From Rhizobium sp. CB3090 (GTDB lineage: Bacteria > Pseudomonadota > Alphaproteobacteria > Rhizobiales > Rhizobiaceae): DNA of 64,000 nucleotides. The notes under the pieces were generated by a model. The model searched no databases. It saw nothing but the letters and a program-made list of their open reading frames with translations, and was not told the DNA's origin. The position numbers were made by a program, and so were the translations under genes. Location: contig NZ_CP121663.1 of the NCBI RefSeq assembly GCF_029714285.1, forward strand, positions 1,709,802 through 1,773,801, in the 5' to 3' direction. Position 1 is the first letter of the stretch. The number at the start of each line of letters is the position of its first letter. Below, one piece after another: positions 35,138 through 43,683 of this stretch.

Positions 35138-35295
35138 AAACGGGTCTCCCGGAATGGATTAGGCAAGTATCAAATTTGGCCGCGCGATTGCTGTCGCGGC
35201 GGCCGACGGTTCAAGATCGGACGGTCGGTCTCTGCGAGCTCGGCAGAAGCCTTCAAGCGGGCGTGAGGGCATGGCCTTCCTTTTGCATTGTGAGG

Positions 35296-35985
35296 TCAGC
35301 GTCGCACCGGCACCTGCGCCTCCAGGCGGCGGAAGGTCCGGGCGATGATGGCGGTTAGAATGAGATAGAAGACCGTAACGACGATCAGCGGCTCATAGAC
35401 GAGCAGCGTGTCTTGCCGCACTTTGCTGGCGACGGCGTAGAGATCCATGACCGTGACGGTAAAGGCGAGCGGTGTTGCCTTAAGCTGCATGACGATCTCG
35501 CCACCGATTGTCGGCAGCGCGATACGAATGGCGCGTGGCAGCCAGATGCGGCACGTCAGCGTGAAGGGGCGCATGCCGAATGCACGGCCGGCCTCCAGCT
35601 CGCCCTTTGGAACGGCAAGCAAGGCGCCGCGCAGCACCTCCGCCTCATAGGCCGCGTAGTTCAGCGTAAAGCTCACAGCGGCGAAGAAGAAGCCTTCCCG
35701 CAGGATCGGCCAGAACAAGCTCTGGCGGATGCCCGGGATCATCGGCAACAGCGATCCAATGCCATAATAGAGAAGCCAAAGTTGAATGAGCAGGGGCGTG
35801 CCGCGAAAGAAGGTGCAGTAGGCGCGAGCAGCATTTCGCACAATTGGGCCGCCGCTGACCTGCGCGAAGGCAAGTCCGATCGCAAGGATGAAGCCGAAGA
35901 CGACCGAGATCACCAGCAGCGATATCGTTTGCCCTGCGCCGGCCAATAGAAGCGGCCAATAGGAGACGATCCATGAAAAGGTCAT
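35296..35985 (-). CDS. Polar amino acid ABC transporter permease (HisM-like)
   Basis: The 229-residue permease has five helices and the family loop RNAARAYCTFFRGTPLLIQLWLLYYG plus EVLRGALLAVPKGELEAGRAFGM (EAA motif). ATG 35985 has GGGAG eight bases upstream; the GTG at 35994 is too close to that SD. It lies 12 bp after the other permease gene, and the two form the heterodimeric channel. Confidence 0.9.
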   Translation of the reverse strand: MTFSWIVSYWPLLLAGAGQTISLLVISVVFGFILAIGLAFAQVSGGPIVRNAARAYCTFFRGTPLLIQLWLLYYGIGSLLPMIPGIRQSLFWPILREGFFFAAVSFTLNYAAYEAEVLRGALLAVPKGELEAGRAFGMRPFTLTCRIWLPRAIRIALPTIGGEIVMQLKATPLAFTVTVMDLYAVASKVRQDTLLVYEPLIVVTVFYLILTAIIARTFRRLEAQVPVRR

Positions 35986-35997
35986 GTCACGCACTCC

Positions 35998-36723
35998 CTA
36001 AGCGAGCTTCGGCTGACCGCGCCGTAGCCGGCGCTCGATCAGGTTGAAGACGACGTTGGAGGCGAGGGTCAGGGCGAGATAAAGAAGGGCGGAGGCGAGA
36101 AAGAAGATGAAATAATGCTTGGTGCTTGCCCCGGCGAGGCGGGTGGCGAGCGCCAGTTCCTGGTAGCCCACGACGGCAACCAGCGCACTGTCCTTGGTGA
36201 TCGACATCCACAGATTGGCAAGGCCCGGCAGTGCGTTCGGCAACAATGCGGGCAGCACGACGCGGCGGAAACGCAGCATGGGTCCCATGCCGAACGCTTT
36301 TGCCGCCTCGATCTGGCCCACGGGGATAGCGAGGATCGCTCCTCTCAGCACCTCAGTCATGTAAGCGCCCTGCACGAAACCGAGCACGGCGACGGCAACG
36401 GCAAAGCCGTTCATCTCGAATGTGGGCAGATTGACGGCGGTTAGAAGCCGGTTGAGCCCGTCCATGCCGGCATAATAGAGACCAACGATCAGGATCAGTT
36501 CCGGAATGGCACGGATCGCTGTCGTATAAAGATCGAGGAGCAAGCGGAGCGGCCTGTTGCCGGAAAGCTTGCCGAGAGCGCCTGCCGTGCCGAGCACCAG
36601 GCCGATCAAAAACGCACCGGCGGAAATGGCAATAGTGGAGGCGGCACCCAACAATAGCACGCCCCCCCATCCTGGCGGATAGGGGGAAAGCAGCTCCAAG
36701 ATGGTTTGCTGGGTGGCCGCCAT
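35998..36723 (-). CDS. Polar amino acid ABC transporter permease (HisQ-like)
   Basis: The 241-residue membrane protein has five to six helices, LDLYTTAIRAIPELILIVGLYYAG and the EAA loop EVLRGAILAIPVGQIEAAKAFGMGP. Same-strand, 12 bp from the binding-protein gene upstream and from the second permease downstream. Confidence 0.9.
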   Translation of the reverse strand: MAATQQTILELLSPYPPGWGGVLLLGAASTIAISAGAFLIGLVLGTAGALGKLSGNRPLRLLLDLYTTAIRAIPELILIVGLYYAGMDGLNRLLTAVNLPTFEMNGFAVAVAVLGFVQGAYMTEVLRGAILAIPVGQIEAAKAFGMGPMLRFRRVVLPALLPNALPGLANLWMSITKDSALVAVVGYQELALATRLAGASTKHYFIFFLASALLYLALTLASNVVFNLIERRLRRGQPKLA

Positions 36724-36735
36724 CGTTCGGTTCGC

Positions 36736-37509
36736 TTATTTTGCGCCGTAGATGTCGAAGTCGAAATACTTCTTGGTGATTTGGTCGTATTTGCCGCTGG
36801 CGCGGACTGCCGCAATCGCCGCGTTGAGCTTCGCCTTCAGCTCCGTGTCTTCCTTGCGCAGGCCGCCGGAAACGCCGGCTCCAAGGATTTCCTTGTCGTC
36901 AGCCACATCGCCCATCTTTTCGCAGCAATCCTTGCCGGCGTCGCTTTTCAGGAAGGCGTCAAGCGCAAGAGAATCGCCGAAGACATAGTCGATGCGGCCG
37001 GCTGCCAGATCCTGAAACGCCTCGTCCAGGGTCTGATAAGTCTTCTGCTCCGCGACCTTGGCAAAATACTTATTGTAATATTCCGACTGGATGGTGGACA
37101 CCTGAATGCCGATGGTTTTGCCTTTCACGTCATCGGCAGTTGCGCCTGGCTTTCCGTCCTTCGGGCCGATCAGCGTGCTCGGCGTATTGTAATATTTGTC
37201 TGTGAAGTCGATGATCTTGGACCGCTCCGCGGTATTGGACATCGACGACCAGATCACGTCGAACTTCTTGCTCTGAAGAGCCGGAATGAGGCCATCCCAG
37301 GAAAGCTCCACGATCGAGCATTTCTCCTTCATCTGCTCGCAGACGGCGTCCATCAGGTCAATTTCCCAGCCTTGCCACTTGCCCGAAGCGTCTTTGGCGA
37401 AGAAGGGTGGATAGGATTCATTCATAATGCCGAAACGAACCTCAGCCTGCGCTGCGACAGCGGAAAGGACAAGCGTGGCGCCGGCAAGAAGGATGGGCAG
37501 CAGTTTCAT
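36736..37509 (-). CDS. Polar amino acid ABC transporter substrate-binding protein
   Basis: The 257-residue periplasmic protein has a signal peptide (MKLLPILLAGATLVLSAVAAQA) and the type II binding fold of the HisJ/LAO group (VRFGIMNESYPPFFAKDASGKWQGWEIDLMDAVCEQM, WDGLIPALQSKKFDVIWSSMSNTAERSKIIDFTDKYYNTPS). HisJ-type proteins usually have a ligand-binding Arg-Asp pair; here the motif around TAERSK is typical. The ligand is not determined; the mmuM context suggests S-methylmethionine. Confidence 0.9.
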   Translation of the reverse strand: MKLLPILLAGATLVLSAVAAQAEVRFGIMNESYPPFFAKDASGKWQGWEIDLMDAVCEQMKEKCSIVELSWDGLIPALQSKKFDVIWSSMSNTAERSKIIDFTDKYYNTPSTLIGPKDGKPGATADDVKGKTIGIQVSTIQSEYYNKYFAKVAEQKTYQTLDEAFQDLAAGRIDYVFGDSLALDAFLKSDAGKDCCEKMGDVADDKEILGAGVSGGLRKEDTELKAKLNAAIAAVRASGKYDQITKKYFDFDIYGAK

Positions 37510-37553
37510 TGGCAGGAGTCTCCAGGTGAGGTTGTTTGTGATGGCGGTTTGGA

Positions 37554-38333
37554 TCAGTGGACGAGCATGCCGGTGAATTCCCGGCACCTGGCGCTGAGGG
37601 GAGTATCGAAGATCTGTTTCGGAGGCCCCTCCTCCTCGATCCGCCCCTGATGCAGGAAAAGAACGTGACTGGAGACATCGCGGGCAAAGCGCATCTCATG
37701 CGTGACCAGCAGCATGGTTCTGCCCTCCTCGGCGAGATCACGGATAACCTTGAGCACTTCCCCGACCAATTCCGGATCCAGCGCCGAGGTCGGTTCGTCG
37801 AAGAGCATCACGGCCGGATCGACGCAAAGCGCACGGGCAATTGCGGCCCGCTGCTGTTGCCCTCCGGAGAGGAAGGCAGGGTAAGCATGGCGCTTGTCGT
37901 AGAGGCCGACCTTGCTGAGCAAAGCTTCCGCCTTTTCGACAGCCTCGCGGCGCGAGACACCCAAGACATGTACGGGCGCTTCAATGACGTTTTCAAGCAC
38001 GGTCCGATGGGCCCAGAGATTGAAGCTTTGGAAGACCATGCCGAGACCGGTGCGCAGCCTCTCGATCTGCCGCCAGCTCTTCGGCTGCATCAGTCCGTCG
38101 CGGCCGGGCTTCCAGGCGATTTCTTCGCCATTCACGACGATGCGCCCGCGATCCGGTATTTCCAGCAGGTTGATGCAGCGCAGGAAGGTGCTCTTGCCGG
38201 AGCCCGACGAACCAATGATCGAAATCACATCGCCCTTGCTGGCTTTCGCCGAAACACCTTTAAGGACTTCATGTGGGCCAAAGCTCTTGTGGAGATTATC
38301 CACTTGAAGGGCTTGGGGAGACGGTTCTGTCAT
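37554..38333 (-). CDS. Polar amino acid ABC transporter ATP-binding protein (HisP-like)
   Basis: The 259-residue ATPase has Walker A GSSGSGKST, Q-loop VFQSFNLWAHRTVLENV, signature LSGGQQQRAAIARAL and Walker B VMLFDEPTSALDPELV, with the HisP-type insertion near KPGRDGLMQPKSWRQIERLR. First gene of the operon, so ATPase - binding protein - permeases - mmuM. The divergent Lrp-type gene starts 175 bp away. Confidence 0.92.
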   Translation of the reverse strand: MTEPSPQALQVDNLHKSFGPHEVLKGVSAKASKGDVISIIGSSGSGKSTFLRCINLLEIPDRGRIVVNGEEIAWKPGRDGLMQPKSWRQIERLRTGLGMVFQSFNLWAHRTVLENVIEAPVHVLGVSRREAVEKAEALLSKVGLYDKRHAYPAFLSGGQQQRAAIARALCVDPAVMLFDEPTSALDPELVGEVLKVIRDLAEEGRTMLLVTHEMRFARDVSSHVLFLHQGRIEEEGPPKQIFDTPLSARCREFTGMLVH

Positions 38334-38508
38334 ATATGGTTCCAGTGAAAAGCAATTTGCGGAGAATATCGCTAAGGCACGCTGTTTTTGCGCGCAAATT
38401 CTGATCAATTTGGGTAAAATATGCAGAAATTCGTTTCTGACGCATCAAATATGACGCAATGCCCAACTCAGAAGGCAATTGGCCACCAGGGGGACAGAAG
38501 GAACAGAC

Positions 38509-38991
38509 ATGGAAAAACTGGACCGTTTCGATCGCGATATCCTGGGCATCGTTCAGCGCGATTGCCAGCTCACGGCGGAAACCATAGCTGAAAAGGTCGG
38601 GCTTTCGACCTCGGCCGTGCAGCGGCGGCTGAAACGCCTGCGTGAAGACGGTGTCATCAAAGCCGAGGTCGCTATCGTCGACCGAAAGGCGACCGGCACG
38701 CCGATGGTGTTCATCGTTGGAATGGAGATCGAGCGCGACAATTACGACGCCCTGGCAAAGTTCCGCATTTGGGCGGAAAAACAGGATCATATACAGCAGG
38801 TCTACTACGTGACCGGGGCGGTGGACCTGATCGCCATCGTCACCGCCTGCGATGTCGAACACTATGACGACATCGCAGCTCTGATCATGGCGGAAAACCC
38901 GCAGATCCGCCGCATGCATACCAATGTGGTACTGCGCGATGTTAAACTCGGCATGTTCGTCCCGCTGACGGACGATGATCGCGGACGGTAG
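38509..38991 (+). CDS. Lrp/AsnC-family transcriptional regulator
   Basis: The 160-residue protein has the Lrp HTH (LDRFDRDILGIVQRDCQLTAETIAEKVGLSTSAVQRRLKRLREDGVI) and the RAM ligand-binding domain (IQQVYYVTGAVDLIAIVTACDVEHYDDIAALIM). It diverges from the amino acid ABC/mmuM operon and most likely regulates it in response to an amino acid. ATG 38509 is preceded by AGAAGGAAC. Confidence 0.92.
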   Translation: MEKLDRFDRDILGIVQRDCQLTAETIAEKVGLSTSAVQRRLKRLREDGVIKAEVAIVDRKATGTPMVFIVGMEIERDNYDALAKFRIWAEKQDHIQQVYYVTGAVDLIAIVTACDVEHYDDIAALIMAENPQIRRMHTNVVLRDVKLGMFVPLTDDDRGR

Positions 38992-39064
38992 AGTGCAGTT
39001 GCCGTAGTGATGGCCGCTGCCTATGTAATCACCGATATGCTCTGAAATAGCGAGGGCTCCCGGA

Positions 39065-39430
39065 ATGGCTCATTCGCTTCTAAAACTGAAACGTATATAC
39101 GACGATCCTTCGGACGAAGACGGTCAAAGAGTGCTTGTCGATCGGTTATGGCCACGCGGCCTTTCCAAGAAAGATGCGAAACTGACCGACTGGGTCAAGG
39201 ATGTGGCTCCATCGCCGGAGCTCAGAAAATGGTTTGGTCACAGGCCCGAGCGGTTCGCGGACTTTCGAGAAAGATACCGGCAAGAGCTGGCGTCCAACCC
39301 GGCGGTGCAGGCACTGCTCCATTTTGACGATGGACTTGTGACACTGGTGTATGGCGCGAAGGATCCGGTTCATAACCATGCGGTCGTACTTTTGGAATTC
39401 CTGAAGGCCCTGAAAGATCGCGGCTCATAA
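39065..39430 (+). CDS. DUF488-family protein
   Basis: The 121-residue protein has the DUF488 signatures LKRIYDDPSDEDGQRVLVDRLWPRGL, LRKWFGHRPERFADFRERYRQEL and LVTLVYGAKDPVHNHAVVLLEFL. Members are small cytosolic proteins of unknown role. It stands alone upstream of the replication cassette. Confidence 0.85.
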   Translation: MAHSLLKLKRIYDDPSDEDGQRVLVDRLWPRGLSKKDAKLTDWVKDVAPSPELRKWFGHRPERFADFRERYRQELASNPAVQALLHFDDGLVTLVYGAKDPVHNHAVVLLEFLKALKDRGS

Positions 39431-39733
39431 ACCACTTGGCGATCCATACGAAAACGAGTCGCGACTCATCATAGTGTCGGAGGTTCGAAGGCCAATTCGA
39501 GCCGCTCGAACGCAAACGTTTCTACTTATACGAAAGCTCTAACCCAGATGGGAGCTTCACCGGGCGAAGCATCTAAGAGACGGAGAACACAACGAAAATC
39601 GTGATTCGTTTCTTAGCCGGGGAATGGCGTTAAGATTGCGCTAACCTGATTTTGCTGGACGTAGAACGCAGAATCATGTCCTTGTTGGCGGGTGGCGGCC
39701 GATAGAACGAGTGTAGGCCGCCAAGAGGGACAA
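39431..39733. promoter_or_regulatory. Upstream region of the repABC operon
   Basis: These 303 bp contain no gene. By analogy with other repABC cassettes, the operon promoter and the RepA autoregulatory site should lie here. No obvious palindrome of parS type was found in it. Confidence 0.5.
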
Positions 39734-40957
39734 ATGGCGCTAACAAAACAAATCGAGCAGGAGAATGCTTTTTCAGAGGATGCGGCGACGAAGATCGTCC
39801 GGCATGCCGGCATGCTTTCGAACCAGCTCCAGGCTTTGCGGACCCGCATGTATCCGCCGAAGGCGGAAAAGAGCCTGCGATACTTCATGACGAATGAGGT
39901 CTCCAAACTGACCTCCATTCCCGACTCGACGCTTAAGCTATTGTCCAATGAGGGCCGTGGACCGGTTCCCAGCCGGCTTGAAAACAACCACCGCGCCTAT
40001 ACGCTGCAACAGATCAATCAGTTGCGCACCATGTTCGCAGAGCAGAAGCCTTCCGATGCTTTGCGGTTCCTGCCTTACCGGCAAGGCAATGAGCATCTGC
40101 AGGTGCTCGCGGTCGCGAACTTCAAAGGCGGTAGTGCCAAGACGACGACCAGCGTCCACCTTGCACAATATCTCGCGCTCCACGGCTATCGTGTTCTCGC
40201 GATCGATCTCGATCCTCAGGCTTCGCTTTCGGCGATGTTCGGCTTCCAGCCCGAGATCGACGTGCAGGCCAACGAGACCATCTATGCTGCTTTGCGGTAT
40301 GACGACGAACGCCGTCCGATGAAAGAGATCATCCATCGGACCTACTTCGACGGCATCGATCTCATTCCGAGCAATCTCGAAGTTATGGAATACGAGCACG
40401 AAACGCCTCGTATTCTGGCGCAGCGATTGGGCAGCCGCGAGGGCATGTTCTTCGAACGGCTGAAGCTCGCCTTGGACGAGGTCAAGGATCGTTACGATGT
40501 GGTTATCCTCGACACGCCCCCTTCCCTCGGGTTTCTGACGCTTGGCGCCATTCACGCCTCGACGGGGATGATTGTAACCGTCCACCCGGCAATGCTCGAC
40601 GTATCGTCGATGAGCCAATTCCTGTTGATGATGGGAGATCTCATCCAGGTCCTGGGTGAGAGCGGCGCCGTGTTGAAGCAGGATTTTTTCCGCTATCTCA
40701 TCACCCGCCATGACCCGAACGACCAGCCGCAGTCGCAGGTGGTGGCCATGCTTCGTCATCTTTTCGGCGACGATGTCATATTGCCGACGGTGGTCGAAAG
40801 CACGGCAGTCGAGGCCGCGGGTCTCGCCAAGCGAAGCCTATACGAATTGGAGATGGGCCAAGTCGGCCGCGATACGCATCGCCGTGCTCGCGACGCGATG
40901 GATGCGGTAAACGATGCAATCCTGGATTTGATCAAAGCCAGTTGGGGGAGGCGATGA
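39734..40957 (+). CDS. repA: RepA, ParA-type partition ATPase of repABC plasmid
   Basis: The 407-residue protein has an N-terminal DNA-binding part (FMTNEVSKLTSIPDSTLKLLSNEGRGPVPSRLENNHRAYTLQQI) and a ParA ATPase domain with the deviant Walker A KGGSAKTTTSVHLAQYLA, VLAIDLDPQASLS, and VVILDTPPSLGFLTLGAI. It drives plasmid partition with RepB and represses its own operon. ATG 39734 (MALTKQIEQEN) matches the family start; its stop overlaps the repB start (ATGA). Confidence 0.95.
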   Translation: MALTKQIEQENAFSEDAATKIVRHAGMLSNQLQALRTRMYPPKAEKSLRYFMTNEVSKLTSIPDSTLKLLSNEGRGPVPSRLENNHRAYTLQQINQLRTMFAEQKPSDALRFLPYRQGNEHLQVLAVANFKGGSAKTTTSVHLAQYLALHGYRVLAIDLDPQASLSAMFGFQPEIDVQANETIYAALRYDDERRPMKEIIHRTYFDGIDLIPSNLEVMEYEHETPRILAQRLGSREGMFFERLKLALDEVKDRYDVVILDTPPSLGFLTLGAIHASTGMIVTVHPAMLDVSSMSQFLLMMGDLIQVLGESGAVLKQDFFRYLITRHDPNDQPQSQVVAMLRHLFGDDVILPTVVESTAVEAAGLAKRSLYELEMGQVGRDTHRRARDAMDAVNDAILDLIKASWGRR

Positions 40958-41982
40958 CGAAGTCCCCAAAAAGATCGTCGCTTGCTGCAAGCTTCGGACT
41001 GCTCGCAGCCGGTATCAATGCCGATACGCAGAAGCCTGCTGAACAACAGGCACCTCCGTCCGCGGCTGCACGCGTAGGAGCCGGCGTTATTGGTGCCACT
41101 CATAAGGCTATCAGCGACATCAGGGACGAGCGCGACCGGCTTCTTGCCATGCTCGAGGCTGGCTCAGGCGGCTCGACCGAGATCGATGCGGGTTTGATCG
41201 ATCCGTCACCTTTTCCCGACCGGCTTCCTGACGACAATGATGGGTCGTTTGCGGAGTTCAAGAAGAGCATCGAGGAAGATGGGCAGAAGATCCCCATTCA
41301 GGTCCGCCTTCATCCGACGTTGACGGGACGGTATCAGGTGATCTACGGGCATCGCCGCTTGCGCGCCGCGCGTGAACTTCAGCGCCCGGTCAAGGCGTTG
41401 ATTTTGGAGATGTCCGATCGAGACCTTGTTGTCGTTCAGGGCATCGAGAACGCCGCGCGTCAGGACTTGAGCTGGATCGAACGAGCGCTTTTTGCGTGGC
41501 GCATGGACGAAGCCGGCATTCGCCCGAGAGACATTTACGCGGCACTTGGGATAGACGACGCAGAGCTCGCGCGGATGCGATCCGTCTATCGTGTCGTCCC
41601 GCTCGATATCATCGAGGCCATTGGCAGGGCGCCTAAAATTGGGCGGCCGCGATGGGTCGAATTCGGCGGGTCGTTAAAAGCCAAGCCTGATGCAGTTAGG
41701 GCAATCAGAGAAACCCTGTCAGATGACAGGGTTTTACGCTTGATGTCGAATGACCGGTTCAGTCAGGCCCTGGGGGTATTGAAGACCCCCGCGGCCCGCC
41801 TGCCTGGTCAAAATCTTCGTGATGGACGCGGTAAATCCCTGGCAAGACTTCAGATTTCGAAAAAGGAGCTGAAGCTTGTGCCTGAGAGCGAGCGAGGCAT
41901 CCGGTTTGCAGCTTTCCTCGAAGGCGAAATACCGGCATTGATCGCGAAGTTCGATGCCGCTGACAAACAGGATGATGCATAG
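40954..41982 (+). CDS. repB: RepB, ParB-type centromere-binding protein of repABC plasmid
   Basis: The 342-residue protein has the ParB nuclease-like domain (IEEDGQKIPIQVRLHPTLTGRYQVIYGHRRLRAARELQ) and a central HTH (NAARQDLSWIERALFAWRMDEAGIRPRDIYAALGIDDAELARMRSVYRVVP). A GGGGGAGG SD sits in the end of repA and the start ATG overlaps the repA stop. An 18-bp palindrome lies within the gene (41714) and another directly after the stop (41984), candidates for its binding site. Confidence 0.95.
   Translation: MTKSPKRSSLAASFGLLAAGINADTQKPAEQQAPPSAAARVGAGVIGATHKAISDIRDERDRLLAMLEAGSGGSTEIDAGLIDPSPFPDRLPDDNDGSFAEFKKSIEEDGQKIPIQVRLHPTLTGRYQVIYGHRRLRAARELQRPVKALILEMSDRDLVVVQGIENAARQDLSWIERALFAWRMDEAGIRPRDIYAALGIDDAELARMRSVYRVVPLDIIEAIGRAPKIGRPRWVEFGGSLKAKPDAVRAIRETLSDDRVLRLMSNDRFSQALGVLKTPAARLPGQNLRDGRGKSLARLQISKKELKLVPESERGIRFAAFLEGEIPALIAKFDAADKQDDA
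41714..41731. repeat. Palindrome CCCTGTCAG/ATGACAGGG, parS candidate 1
   Basis: This near-perfect palindrome inside repB is extended by AAA on the left and TTT on the right. It differs from the copy at 41984 only in the central base. A GC- or GA-centred palindrome repeated next to repB fits a RepB (parS) site, but it does not match the usual GTTN4GCN4AAC consensus. Confidence 0.55.
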
Positions 41983-41983
41983 A

Positions 41984-42001
41984 CCCTGTCAGCTGACAGG
42001 G
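41984..42001. repeat. Palindrome CCCTGTCAGCTGACAGGG, parS candidate 2
   Basis: A perfect 18-bp palindrome begins one base after the repB stop codon, 270 bp from the related site in repB; both are followed by TTTTA. It is placed for control of repC expression or for partition. Confidence 0.6.
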
Positions 42002-42058
42002 TTTTATCGCCGTGTCCTGCGCGGATTTGGAATAACTTATCAACGGAAGAAGCCCTCA

Positions 42059-42110
42059 CGGCGAACCATCCGAGAGCCTTTGTATTCTTGTAGCGAAGAT
42101 ATCATTGCTC
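42059..42110. repeat. repB-repC intergenic repeat, copy 1 (antisense-RNA-like segment)
   Basis: This 52-bp segment (from CGGCGAACCATCC through GTAGCGAAGATATCATTGCTC) matches 42238-42290 at nearly all positions. On the minus strand it would encode the same RNA body as copy 2. It has no TTGACA box at the right distance and only a weak terminator-like hairpin, so it may not be transcribed by itself. Confidence 0.75.
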
Positions 42111-42139
42111 TTTTGCCGCGACCTTCGATCTGTTTGGTA

Positions 42140-42177
42140 TCCGCTAACCAGCGGAAATAACTCGGTCAAATGCCGAG
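42140..42177. promoter_or_regulatory. Two hairpins in the repB-repC spacer
   Basis: TCCGCT-AACC-AGCGGA (42140-42155) and CTCGG-N7-CCGAG (42161-42177) are consecutive perfect dyads between the two antisense-RNA copies. They may shape the repC leader; this is inference. Confidence 0.45.
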
Positions 42178-42218
42178 AAACCATGATTGAAACGAAGAGA
42201 GAAAGGTAAGCGACGGCA

Positions 42219-42275
42219 AAAAGAAAAGGCCCCCAAACGGCGAACCATTCGAGAGCCTTTGCATTCTTGTAGCGA
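42219..42275 (-). ncRNA. Antisense counter-transcribed RNA (ctRNA) controlling repC
   Basis: On the minus strand, TTGACA (42304-42309) and TATTGA (42281-42286) are 17 bp apart. A transcript starting near 42275 would run ~56 nt to a terminator hairpin (AAAGGC/GCCTTT arms at 42255-42260 and 42225-42230) followed by TCTTTTT. Size, place and orientation match the incompatibility ctRNA known from repABC plasmids, which pairs with the repC leader and lowers replication initiator synthesis. Confidence 0.8.
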
Positions 42276-42290
42276 AGATATCAATAGCTC
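42238..42290. repeat. repB-repC intergenic repeat, copy 2 (contains the ctRNA body)
   Basis: The second copy of the 52-bp segment lies 179 bp after copy 1 with a few substitutions. It overlaps the ctRNA transcript and its terminator, so the repC leader contains the ctRNA target twice. Confidence 0.75.
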
Positions 42291-42309
42291 CCCCCGAATC
42301 AGTTGTCAA
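42281..42309 (-). promoter_or_regulatory. ctRNA promoter
   Basis: The perfect -35 box TTGACA and a partial -10 TATTGA are separated by 17 bp on the minus strand and point toward repB. Confidence 0.7.
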
Positions 42310-42366
42310 TGCATCGAAGTCGTTTCGGTGGCCGTATTCGCTTTGCCTGCGATCAGAGGCGAAGAT

Positions 42367-43683
42367 ATGCACAATACAAATTTCATAACGACGCCGTTCG
42401 GGCGGCGGTCGATGACGCTTGGCATGTTGTCAAATCAGTATGACGCCAAGGACATCGAACCTGGCAAATCGATCGACAAGTGGAAACTGTTTCGCGCCCT
42501 CTGCGAAGCCAGAAGCATTTACGGGATTTCCGACCGTGCTCTTGCCGTATTGAACGCGCTGCTGAGCTTCTATCCGGAAAATGCCTTGTCCGAGGAAAAC
42601 GGCCTGGTGGTCTTTCCATCCAATGCGCAATTGTCGTTAAGAGCGCATGGGATTGCGCCGGCGACGCTAAGACGTCATCTCGCTGCTTTGGTGGCGGCGG
42701 GATTGCTGATCCGGAAAGACAGTCCTAACGGCAAACGCTATGCGCGGCGCGACCGGAAAGGCGAAATCCATGAGGCCTTCGGCTTCAGTGTGGCGTCTCT
42801 CATTGCACGTGCCGATGAGATATTTGCCAACGCGGCACTCATCGTCGCGGAACGCCAACGCTTGCGTATCACCAAGGAGCGCCTATCGATTTGCCGTCGT
42901 GACATCGCAAAGCTGATCGAGATCGCCCTTCAGGAACAAGCGCCGGGCGACTGGACAATGATCCAAACGACATTCCACTCGATCGTGGACGCCATTCCGC
43001 GCGGTCCGCATATCCGCGATTTAAACGGGGTTCTCGACGAGCTGGAGATGCTCCGCAGCGAAATCGTTATCCGATTGGAAAAGCAGCTAGAAACACAAAA
43101 ACAAAGCGCCACAGAATCCCAAACTGAGCGCCATATACAGAATACAGATTCTAAAAACATTCTTGAATCTGAACCAGCCTCCAGCGCGCAGCCAGTTCAG
43201 GACTCGATGGCGAACGAAACTCTCACTCTATGCGACAACCAAGAGGGTCCGCACTCTCACTCTCTCTCAGGATCAGCAGACGACAAATATCACGTGACCA
43301 TCTCGGAAAGCCCCATAAATCCCTCTGCCCAGCCGCTAAAATCTTTCCCCCTCGACCTTGTGATCCAGGCTTGCCCTGAGGTCGTATCCTATGGCCATGC
43401 TGGCAAAGTTGAGAGCTGGCGAGATCTCATGGCCGCAGCAACCGTCATCCGCACCATGTTAAACATCAGTCCGTCTGCTTACCAGGAAGCTTGCGATGTC
43501 ATGGGACCTCAAAATGCAGCAACTGTCATCGCTTGCATGCTGCAGAGAGCAGAGCACATCAATTCGGCAGGCGGTTATCTGCGTAATCTGACGCGAAGAG
43601 CGCAACGTGGTGAGTTCGCTATTGGTCCAATGCTAATGACTTTGGCACGCTCCCAAAGGTCGCTCGTGCGGGATGCAGCATGA
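42367..43683 (+). CDS. repC: RepC replication initiator of repABC plasmid
   Basis: The 438-residue protein has the RepC N-terminal region (TTPFGRRSMTLGMLSNQYDAKDI, KWKLFRALCEARSIYGISDRALAVLNALLSFYPEN, FPSNAQLSLRAHGIAPATLRRHLAALVAAGLLIRKDSPNGKRYARRD). A polar, low-complexity linker follows (~230-320) and then the C-terminal domain (VIQACPEVVSYGHAGKVESWRDLMAAATVIRTML). It is essential for plasmid replication. ATG 42367 is chosen because the upstream part of the open frame is the ctRNA target. Confidence 0.95.
   Translation: MHNTNFITTPFGRRSMTLGMLSNQYDAKDIEPGKSIDKWKLFRALCEARSIYGISDRALAVLNALLSFYPENALSEENGLVVFPSNAQLSLRAHGIAPATLRRHLAALVAAGLLIRKDSPNGKRYARRDRKGEIHEAFGFSVASLIARADEIFANAALIVAERQRLRITKERLSICRRDIAKLIEIALQEQAPGDWTMIQTTFHSIVDAIPRGPHIRDLNGVLDELEMLRSEIVIRLEKQLETQKQSATESQTERHIQNTDSKNILESEPASSAQPVQDSMANETLTLCDNQEGPHSHSLSGSADDKYHVTISESPINPSAQPLKSFPLDLVIQACPEVVSYGHAGKVESWRDLMAAATVIRTMLNISPSAYQEACDVMGPQNAATVIACMLQRAEHINSAGGYLRNLTRRAQRGEFAIGPMLMTLARSQRSLVRDAA
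43081..43180. other. AT-rich segment in repC, candidate oriV
   Basis: A ~100-bp stretch encoding the RepC linker is clearly richer in A and T (AAACACAAAAACAAAG, ATTCTAAAAACATTC) than the rest of the gene. In studied repABC plasmids the origin lies within repC, often at its AT-rich part. The call is by analogy. Confidence 0.5.
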
